This document shows, piece by piece, positions 36,528 through 43,224 of a DNA stretch of 45,646 nt; position 1 is the stretch's first letter, and the number at the start of each line of letters is the position of its first letter. The notes under the pieces were generated by a model. It did no database searches. It was not told the origin of the DNA and was given only the letters and a program-made list of their open reading frames with translations. The translations under genes were made by a program, and so were the position numbers. The stretch lies in the NCBI RefSeq assembly GCF_002013465.1, contig NZ_MAFC01000014.1, forward strand, positions 1-45,646. The letters run 5' to 3'. The stretch comes from Mycobacterium sp. D16R12 (lineage in GTDB: Bacteria > Actinomycetota > Actinomycetes > Mycobacteriales > Mycobacteriaceae).

Positions 36528-37447
36528 CCGTCGCCCTGGTGTTGATGGCAAGTGCCGCCCTCATCGGCGTCGCCGGACCGGCATGTCTGCGACCGACCGT
36601 GCGCCCCACGCTGCTGCCCGCCGCCGCGCTGGCGGCATGGCTCGGAGCACTCATGGCCTTCCTGGTGCTCACGGCGTTGTCCGCGACCTTGCTGCTCTTT
36701 CCCCACGTAATGGACACCCGCGGTGTCACGACGCTGGTGGGCGGGTGCCTGAGCGGAACCATCCCGCACTCTTCCTTCGGAACCCTTGTTCAGCTTGGGA
36801 TCTCGCTGCTGCCGCTGACCATCCTGGCTCGAGTCGCATTCGTGGCAATCCGCAGCCTGCGCTCCGCACGCCGGCTCCGCGCCCGTCACTTCTGGATGCT
36901 GCGTGCGGCAACGTATCGCTCCGGACAAGTCCATTGGATCGATGATCCCCGGCCGATCGCCTACAGCCTCGGTGGCGCTCGCGGAGCGGTGGTCGCCACT
37001 CATGGCATCCGCGGCCTCGGCGAACAACAGTGCGCGGCAGTGATCGAGCACGAGTTGGCGCACATTCGCGGCAGGCACCACCTGGCTGTGCTGTGTGCCG
37101 ATATCGCAGCGGCGGCACTTCCGATGCTGCCGTTGATGCGCCGCGCGCCAGAAATGGTGAGGCTGATGGTGGAGCTGGCGGCCGACGATGCGGCGGCGCG
37201 GGCCCACGGGCCACGTACTGTGCACGCCGCACTCCTGGCAATGAGCAAGTCAGGTGTGGCGGTGCGTGGCGCGCTGAACATGTCCAGCGAATCGGTGGCG
37301 GTGCGGCTCATGTGGCTGCGGGCCCAGGGACCCACCGGCCGTGCATCGATAGGGCGGGGTCGGCTGATGCTCGGCTTCGCATTACTTCCGACGGCCCTCG
37401 CGGGCGCGGTATTGGTGGCGCTGTTCAGGACGTATTGCACGCTCTGA
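36524..37447 (+). CDS. M56-family membrane metalloprotease, BlaR1/MecR1-like without sensor
   Basis: A 307-residue protein with three N-terminal membrane helices (about 2-20, 33-58, 85-110), a cytoplasmic zincin loop with HELAH (residues 176-180) and a second-shell ELAADD with E217 as the likely third ligand, and one last helix near the C-terminus. This is the M56 topology of BlaR1 and MecR1, but there is no penicillin-binding sensor domain outside. The signal must therefore be something other than a directly bound beta-lactam. It should cleave the BlaI-type repressor encoded just before (4-bp overlap). Confidence 0.9.
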   Translation: MTVALVLMASAALIGVAGPACLRPTVRPTLLPAAALAAWLGALMAFLVLTALSATLLLFPHVMDTRGVTTLVGGCLSGTIPHSSFGTLVQLGISLLPLTILARVAFVAIRSLRSARRLRARHFWMLRAATYRSGQVHWIDDPRPIAYSLGGARGAVVATHGIRGLGEQQCAAVIEHELAHIRGRHHLAVLCADIAAAALPMLPLMRRAPEMVRLMVELAADDAAARAHGPRTVHAALLAMSKSGVAVRGALNMSSESVAVRLMWLRAQGPTGRASIGRGRLMLGFALLPTALAGAVLVALFRTYCTL

Positions 37448-37494
37448 CATCCGGCGGCGCCGCACCATGCCTATCGGATCAACGAGGAGGATTC

Positions 37495-37920
37495 ATGAAT
37501 GTTCAGCGCGCAGGTCAGATCGCGCGATGGGTCATTCCCACGGGCGCCCGCCTGGTATTCGGGGTCATCTTTGTCTTGGAGGGGACCCAGAAGATCTTCG
37601 GCTGGTGGAGCGGATCACCCACCGGTTCCGGACACCCCGAGCCGTTCCTCAGCTGGCCGTACTGGTGGGCCGGCGTGTTCGAGCTGACACTCGGCGTCCT
37701 GCTGACGGTGGGCCTGTGGACACGAGTGACCGCGGTTCTCGCGGCGGGAATGATGGCCTACGCATATTTCTTCGAACACCTACCGGTGCATTGGGAACCC
37801 ATGCAAAACGGCGGGGCCTTCGCGGCCACGTTCTGCTGGGGGTTCCTGCTTCTGGCCCTCACGGCAGATGATGCCCGGCTATCGCTCGACCGCGTGCGTG
37901 CACGTCGCGCTCGGCGCTAG
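37495..37920 (+). CDS. DoxX-family membrane protein
   Basis: A 141-residue four-helix membrane protein of the DoxX family. The hallmark is LVFGVIFVLEGTQKIFGWW near residues 20-38, then FLSWPYWWAGVFELTLGVLL and MMAYAYFFEHLPVHW. In M. tuberculosis a DoxX protein works with superoxide dismutase and a thiosulfate sulfurtransferase in a membrane redox complex; that precedent makes a redox role plausible here. A perfect AGGAGG precedes the ATG. Its stop codon overlaps that of the convergent IniB-like gene, so no terminator separates them. Confidence 0.85.
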   Translation: MNVQRAGQIARWVIPTGARLVFGVIFVLEGTQKIFGWWSGSPTGSGHPEPFLSWPYWWAGVFELTLGVLLTVGLWTRVTAVLAAGMMAYAYFFEHLPVHWEPMQNGGAFAATFCWGFLLLALTADDARLSLDRVRARRARR

Positions 37921-38561
37921 AACTGGTCGATTCCGGGATCGTGATCGATTCCTGGGTGATGCCCAAGATCTCCATGATCGAAGAACGGATCCTGCAGACC
38001 CGCGTCGCCGGAACCGCCGGCCCCCAGTTCGGACCCGAACTGCTGTGGCTCGAACCCCGATGCATCCAATCCCGACGGTGTCGCGTGCAACGGAGCCTGG
38101 AACTGGTCGATCGCAGCGACCGCGCTGTCGGCCGATGGACTGAACTGGTCGGGGACGGTGATCGCGTCCTGACGAAAGGTCAGGTCCGATGCCGCACTGG
38201 TCGCAGCATGCAGACCCGCATCCAGGCTCGGATCATGCGTCGGCGCGGTGAACGGTGAATCGAATGCCGCGAAGGCACTGGTCGCAGCGCCACTTGCCCA
38301 GATGTTGTCGGCTGGAATTACGGTATGCGCCGCATGCGTCAGATCGGCTGCCGCCGGGTTCGCGGCGAACTGCGAGGCCTGTGTCCCCAGGGCGGCCGGT
38401 ATCGACTCGCTGACCACCGGGATCAGCGCGGAGACATCCGCGGGCTGGACTCCGTCCAGGTGCGCATCGGCAATGACTTGTTCCGGATTGGCCGCGTATT
38501 GCGCAGCCATGTCCTGGTCACGGACCAGCGCCATGACGAAATCCAACAGGTTATTGCCCAT
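37917..38561 (-). CDS. IniB-like protein with shared N-terminal domain
   Basis: A 214-residue protein. The first 55 residues (GNNLLDFVMALVRDQDMAAQ, DAHLDGVQPADVSALIPVVSES) align with the N-terminus of IniB (LLDF/IIDF, VRD/FRD, QDM/PVQ, VIPVVSES/VMPVVAES). The rest is Asp/Ala/Pro/His-rich and ends in DHDPGIDQF-type repeats. I place the start at the ATG at 38561 because it gives the same N-terminus as IniB; a GTG at 38582 adds seven residues. Likely orthologue of Rv0340, which sits beside iniB in M. tuberculosis. Function unknown, probably an ini-regulon envelope protein. Confidence 0.8.
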   Translation of the reverse strand: MGNNLLDFVMALVRDQDMAAQYAANPEQVIADAHLDGVQPADVSALIPVVSESIPAALGTQASQFAANPAAADLTHAAHTVIPADNIWASGAATSAFAAFDSPFTAPTHDPSLDAGLHAATSAASDLTFRQDAITVPDQFSPSADSAVAAIDQFQAPLHATPSGLDASGFEPQQFGSELGAGGSGDAGLQDPFFDHGDLGHHPGIDHDPGIDQF

Positions 38562-38627
38562 GTCTGCGATGGTAGGAGCCACCCTGAGCCCCGGCTACGG
38601 GGCGCGACCCGTTTCCCGCCGGAGCCC

Positions 38628-38690
38628 ATTGGGGGACGCGCGTTAGGGGATGTGTCGTCATTAGGGGGTGTGACGACCGTCATCCCCTAC
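38628..38690. promoter_or_regulatory. Bidirectional promoter region with TTAGGGG boxes
   Basis: ATTGGGGGACG (38628-38638), TTAGGGGATG (38643-38652), TTAGGGGGTG (38661-38670) and, inverted, GTAGGGGATG (38690-38681). The middle box is framed exactly by GTCGTCA (38654-38660) and TGACGAC (38671-38677), a perfect inverted repeat. The region lies between the IniB-like gene and the Hsp70-like/iniR genes and shares its box with the iniB promoter. Confidence 0.65.
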
Positions 38691-38741
38691 TGTTGGGCTG
38701 CGGGGTGAAACGCCACAGCGCCGCAAAACGAACGGATAGGT

Positions 38742-40592
38742 ATGGCCAACGCACTGGGACTGTCGATCGGCGCCACTCAACTGGTCGCGACACCCGACGA
38801 CCCGCAGAGCCAGCCCGTCGTGCGCAGCTCGATCCTCACCCTCCATGAGGACGCTCCGCCCGAGGTTGGGGTACCCAGCCATCCGGGGTTGACGCTCACT
38901 GGATTCGTCGGCAGGGTCGGCGACCCCGTGGGCATCGTGGCGGCGGACGGATCTGTTCACCGGGCCGAATGGGCACTCACCGAGGCGATGCGCGTCTTGA
39001 TCGCCGACGCGGCCTCCGCGGCCCAGTTCACCGCGCCTCCGGTGCTATCCGCCTCGATCCCCGCGCATTGGAGCCCGCAGACCGTCAGCACGCTGCGTGA
39101 CGCGATCGACCGCGTTCCCGCCCTCGCTCCCGGCGGCCGGCAACTCAAGTTGATCCCCGATGCGCGCGCCGCCCTCGAATCGCTGGCCGCCGGACCCGGG
39201 GTTCCCGACCGTGGCGTCGTGGTGGTGTGCGATCTCGGCGGCTCGGGCAGCAGCATCACCCTCGCCGATGCGGCGCGCGGATTCCAGCAGATCGGGCAGA
39301 CCGTTCGATTCACCGAGTTCTCCGGTCAGCAGATCGACCAGCTGCTGCTGACGCAGGTGCTCACCGATCTGAATCAAGATCCGGAGGGCACCACGTCGGT
39401 GGGTGCGCTGACGAGGCTGCGCGATCAGTGCCGTCTGGCCAAGGAACGGCTCTCCGGCGAGACCGCGACCACGGTGCCGGTCGGGCTTCCCGGAATCACC
39501 ACGGATGTCCGGCTCACTCGCGCCGAGCTGGAAGACCATCTGCGTGGACCATTGTCCAACCTGATCAACGCCATTCAGGAAACCGTGGAGCGCAACGGAA
39601 TTCATCCGGCGAACATCAACGCCGTCGCCTCGGTGGGCGGCGGCGCCAGTATTCCTCTTGTCACCCAACAGCTTTCCGAGCGGATGCGGGTACCGGTCAT
39701 CACCGGGCCCCAGCCGCAACTCGCGGCCGCGCGCGGGGTGGCCCTGCTGGCCACTCGGCCCGATCTACCCCCGCAGGACGCCACCGCGATGCGGCCGGCC
39801 GAGCAACCGCCTGGCGATGCCACCATGATGCGCCCGGCACCGACCGGTACCGGAACCTTCGCCGCCCCGGTGGCCGCCGCCGCAGCCGCCAACGACACGC
39901 CGGAATTGGCCTGGTCTCAAGATGATTCGGCCCCCGACCTCGCCCCGTTGCAAGAGACCGGCTACCAGAGCGCGTACGACTCCGGATACACCGTCGATCT
40001 CGACGACGAGTACCACGGCCCCATCGAACCCACTACCGCCCGCCCCGAGCTCCAGTTCAGCCACGAACCGTATGCGGCCGATGACGACTACGACGACTAC
40101 CCGCCGCTGCCGTGGTACCGCCGTCCTCTGGTGTGGTTCATCGCGGCGGCCGCCGTGGCCGGCATCGCCTTCACCGGAATGATGGTGTCCCTGACCGGCA
40201 GTGAGTCACCGGCTCCGGCCCCGACGACACCCAGTGTGAGCGTGGTGCCGAGCACGGGTGATGCCCCGGCCGAGCCGCCTCCGTCGCCCGAACCTCCGCC
40301 ACCGCCGCAGACCCACACCGTGACGCAGTCGGTGCAACCTCCGCCGCCATCGCCGGAGCCTCCTCCGCCGCCACCGCCTACCACCACAACGACGACCACG
40401 ACGACCACACCGCCGACCACCACGACAACGACCACCACAACAACCACGACGACCACAACCACCACGACACCGCCGACAACGACCACCACCCAGCCGACGA
40501 CCACGACGACGCAGCCCGTCTCCACGTCGACACCTCGCCCGGCGATCACGATCCCGGGCTTGCCCCCGATACCGATCGGTCCGCGCAACTGA
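38742..40592 (+). CDS. Membrane-anchored Hsp70-like protein with Thr/Pro-rich outer tail
   Basis: A 616-residue protein. Residues 1-345 form an actin/Hsp70-type ATPase: phosphate-1 GLSIGATQLVA, phosphate-2 VCDLGGSGSSITLAD, and an adenosine motif ASVGGGASIPLV. The usual Asp of phosphate-1 (IDLGTT in DnaK) is Ser here, so ATP hydrolysis may be weak. No peptide-binding domain follows. A linker, a PWYRRP motif, one membrane helix (about 465-485) and a tail of Pro and then long Thr runs complete it, so the ATPase is cytoplasmic and the tail outside. Divergent from the IniB-like gene and followed by iniR. Confidence 0.85.
   Translation: MANALGLSIGATQLVATPDDPQSQPVVRSSILTLHEDAPPEVGVPSHPGLTLTGFVGRVGDPVGIVAADGSVHRAEWALTEAMRVLIADAASAAQFTAPPVLSASIPAHWSPQTVSTLRDAIDRVPALAPGGRQLKLIPDARAALESLAAGPGVPDRGVVVVCDLGGSGSSITLADAARGFQQIGQTVRFTEFSGQQIDQLLLTQVLTDLNQDPEGTTSVGALTRLRDQCRLAKERLSGETATTVPVGLPGITTDVRLTRAELEDHLRGPLSNLINAIQETVERNGIHPANINAVASVGGGASIPLVTQQLSERMRVPVITGPQPQLAAARGVALLATRPDLPPQDATAMRPAEQPPGDATMMRPAPTGTGTFAAPVAAAAAANDTPELAWSQDDSAPDLAPLQETGYQSAYDSGYTVDLDDEYHGPIEPTTARPELQFSHEPYAADDDYDDYPPLPWYRRPLVWFIAAAAVAGIAFTGMMVSLTGSESPAPAPTTPSVSVVPSTGDAPAEPPPSPEPPPPPQTHTVTQSVQPPPPSPEPPPPPPPTTTTTTTTTTPPTTTTTTTTTTTTTTTTTTPPTTTTTQPTTTTTQPVSTSTPRPAITIPGLPPIPIGPRN
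40375..40520 (+). repeat. Thr-codon tract
   Basis: A run of ACC/ACA/ACG codons broken only by PPT and QPT units. It encodes the outer tail of the Hsp70-like protein. The tract could expand or contract by slippage without shifting frame in multiples of three. Confidence 0.7.
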
Positions 40593-40666
40593 ACGCCCCT
40601 CGGGACAACGGGGCATCCGGGACATTCGATGGAATCGCCTCGGCGATAACCACTATCACGCAGGCG

Positions 40667-43063
40667 TTGTCCGCGGGCGACGCCGTGAAGGTGCTTGTCA
40701 GCGGCACGGCGGGCAGCGGGAAGACGTCGATCCTGGCCCGAGTTCGCGATGTCTTGACCAACAACGGTTCAGTGCCGGTCAACCACGTCCCCGACACGGC
40801 GCCCGGAAGGAAAGCCGGCCCCTTCGTCATCGACGATGCCCACTGTCTGACAGACCGCCAGCTCGATACCCTGCGCGCTGTTGTGGAGAACGAGCCGACG
40901 GCCATTGTGGTCGTGGCCGCGACACCTCGGCGCAATCCCGCCCTGCGCGCCCTCTTTCAGGCCTTGGAGCGCGAGTCGCCCTCCATCACGCTGGATCCCG
41001 TCAACACGGCCGATATCACCCGGCTTTCACCTCGCTCAGCTGCTCTTGCCGATGAGATCGCCGCCGCCACCGGCGGTGTGCTGACACTGGCGGCAGCGGC
41101 CATCGATCATCTGAGCGAGGCTGAGCCACTCGAATCGGCGCTGCGCGCGATCGATACCCGCATGGACGAACAACTGCGGCGCCTATCGCCGCCGGCTCAG
41201 GCCGCCGTGCTGCTGATGTCCTTGGACCCCGGCATTGGAGCCTCCGATATCGCTGCGGCGCTTACGCTTTCCGATTCCGAAGATCTGCTCGACGAGGCGC
41301 TGGCGAGCGGACTGGTTCCCGGCCCCGGCCAGATCGCATTCGCGTCGAGAGTGCATGGGTGCTCCGCGCGACTGCTCGGCGCAGCACGGCACCTCGATCT
41401 TGAGCGATCGTTGTTGCGCACACAGCTCGAGATCGGTTCGGTGTCCGCCGATTTGGCCCTGGCCCTGGTAGCGCACGGGCTGCGCGATCCGGCGATCGCC
41501 GGCCTGTTATCAGACTGGGCGGCAACCGAATCCGACCCCTTCAACGCCGCCGACCTGTACCGGGCCGCCCTGACCGCAGGCGCCGAGCCGGGCCCGCTCA
41601 GGGTGCCGCTGGCCGAGTCCCTGGCCCGTGCGGGTGATCTGGCCGCTGCCGCAGCGCAGGCCGACGAGGTGCTCACCGCCACCGACCCGGCACATCGCGC
41701 GGCAGCCGTGCGTATCGCCGCCGCCGTCGCATGCCATAACGGAGACTCCGGTCAGGCCGCCGCCTTGTACGACTGGCTGGGTTCGGATCTGGACAGCCAG
41801 ACGGCCCTGTCCGCCGCGCCCGTTTTCGTCGGCACCGGCCAGTTGGCCCGTGCGCGAAAAGCATTGGAAGACAACACAGGAGCTCCACCAACGACATCGG
41901 CCACCGCGACACGAAACGCCGCGCTGGGGGTCATTGCCTCTGTTGAGGACCGGAGCCAGGAGGCGCAGGCTCTGTTGGGGCAGGCCGTCACACAACAGCC
42001 ATCGACGTCTTCCTTCGCCCCGGACAGCACCGTCGCGCTCGCGGCATTGACCATGCTGCACGGCGGCGACACGGCACGGGCCCGCGGCATTCTCACCGGA
42101 GCGATCCGTACCGACCTGCCGCATGACGTCTTCGCGGTGCGGCACCGGCTGCTCACGGCCTGGATCGCCATGTTGTCCGGCGACCTGAGCACAGCCACCC
42201 AATGGCTGCCCGGGGGCGAAGCCGAGCTCTCCCGCCGCGACCACCTATTCGCCGCATCGCTACGGACGGGTATCGCCCGCCGTCACGGAGACACCGGTCC
42301 GCTGCGCCAGCACTGGCAGGCCTCCATGGATGCCTTGTCGGCGTACTCGATCGACCTCTACACGCTGCTGCCCGTCGGCGAGCTCTGGGTGGCCGCGGCG
42401 CGGCTGCGCACCCTGGACGCGATGACACACCATGTCGACCGCGCCTTCGCGGTTCTGGCGCAGCTCGGCGATCCCATCGCCTGGTCCGCGCCACTGCGGT
42501 GGGCCGGTGTGCACGCGGCGATCCTGACCAATTCACCCGAGAGTCTCGCTCCGCACGGACAGGCGCTTGCCGCGGCCGCAGGATCCAGCTCGTACGCGCG
42601 CACACTGGCGACCGCCGGGCGGACCTGGCTACGGGTGCTCGCCAATCAGGTGGACGGCGCCGAGGTGGACAGCGCCGCGCGGATGCTGGCCGATACCGGC
42701 CTGGGCTGGGATGCCACCCGCTTGGCCAGCCAGGCCGCGCTGCACGCGAACGACCCCAAGGTGGCCGCCGCGATGCTCGCGCTGGCCCGCGATCTGCGCG
42801 CACCCTCGGCCGCGACCGACAGCCCCGACGGGACGACCCCGGCGTCCTCGGCTCCCCATTCGCCACCATCGACGCGTCTTTCCGATCGCGAGCGCGAAGT
42901 TGCCGAGCTGCTGCTACGCGGCCTTCCCTATCGCGATATCGGTGCGCAGCTGTTCATTTCAGCGAAGACGGTCGAGCATCACGTCGCCCGCATTCGACGT
43001 CGGCTCGGCGCCGAATCGCGCTCCGACATGTTCTCGATGTTGCGCGCAATTTTGGCGACATAA
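40667..43063 (+). CDS. iniR: LuxR-type signal transduction ATPase, IniR-like
   Basis: A STAND/MalT-like regulator of at least 798 residues. The P-loop GTAGSGKT lies at residues 13-20 from the TTG start and Walker B is FVIDDAH. A long Ala-rich helical repeat region (TPR-like) follows, then a LuxR helix-turn-helix at the C-terminus (SDREREVAELLLRGLPYRDI, AKTVEHHVARIRRRL). Position beside the ini genes marks it as the counterpart of Rv0339c, reported as IniR, which activates iniBAC in response to trehalose. The start is uncertain: the frame is open upstream and carries a helix (FDGIASAITTITQALSAGDA) that normally precedes such P-loops. Confidence 0.85.
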   Translation: MSAGDAVKVLVSGTAGSGKTSILARVRDVLTNNGSVPVNHVPDTAPGRKAGPFVIDDAHCLTDRQLDTLRAVVENEPTAIVVVAATPRRNPALRALFQALERESPSITLDPVNTADITRLSPRSAALADEIAAATGGVLTLAAAAIDHLSEAEPLESALRAIDTRMDEQLRRLSPPAQAAVLLMSLDPGIGASDIAAALTLSDSEDLLDEALASGLVPGPGQIAFASRVHGCSARLLGAARHLDLERSLLRTQLEIGSVSADLALALVAHGLRDPAIAGLLSDWAATESDPFNAADLYRAALTAGAEPGPLRVPLAESLARAGDLAAAAAQADEVLTATDPAHRAAAVRIAAAVACHNGDSGQAAALYDWLGSDLDSQTALSAAPVFVGTGQLARARKALEDNTGAPPTTSATATRNAALGVIASVEDRSQEAQALLGQAVTQQPSTSSFAPDSTVALAALTMLHGGDTARARGILTGAIRTDLPHDVFAVRHRLLTAWIAMLSGDLSTATQWLPGGEAELSRRDHLFAASLRTGIARRHGDTGPLRQHWQASMDALSAYSIDLYTLLPVGELWVAAARLRTLDAMTHHVDRAFAVLAQLGDPIAWSAPLRWAGVHAAILTNSPESLAPHGQALAAAAGSSSYARTLATAGRTWLRVLANQVDGAEVDSAARMLADTGLGWDATRLASQAALHANDPKVAAAMLALARDLRAPSAATDSPDGTTPASSAPHSPPSTRLSDREREVAELLLRGLPYRDIGAQLFISAKTVEHHVARIRRRLGAESRSDMFSMLRAILAT

Positions 43064-43155
43064 GTGCGAGAAACTTCACCCATTCGGCGGGTTAGGTAAG
43101 CCTGACTAGGACTTTCTACCCTGTCAATGCGACGATGGCCGGGCATCGGATATAA

Positions 43156-43196
43156 GTTACTCGCGAGTAACATTACACTTGTTACTGACGAGTAAC
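43156..43196. promoter_or_regulatory. Paired palindromic operators before the etfD gene
   Basis: GTTACTCGCGAGTAAC (43156-43171) is a perfect 16-bp palindrome. GTTACTGACGAGTAAC (43181-43196) repeats it with an imperfect core. Centres are 25 bp apart, and the array lies 29-69 bp before the start. TetR-type regulators of fatty-acid catabolism bind sites of this TTACT-AGTAA kind, which fits an electron carrier of beta-oxidation. Confidence 0.8.
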
Positions 43197-43224
43197 TTCT
43201 CGGGACCGGGAGGTCAGCACCACC

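Noticed and set aside
36165..37447. Beta-lactam resistance operon
   Set aside because: BlaI and M56 proteins are present, but there is no beta-lactamase, no penicillin-binding protein and no sensor domain. The co-encoded genes are thiol-disulfide proteins.
34480..37920. Mobile element carrying the redox cassette
   Set aside because: I found no integrase, transposase, tRNA target or matching terminal repeats at the borders. Insertion is inferred only from gene order.
40375..40520. CRISPR-like short repeats
   Set aside because: The repeats are Thr codons (ACC/ACA/ACG) inside an open reading frame, with no constant repeat and spacer lengths.
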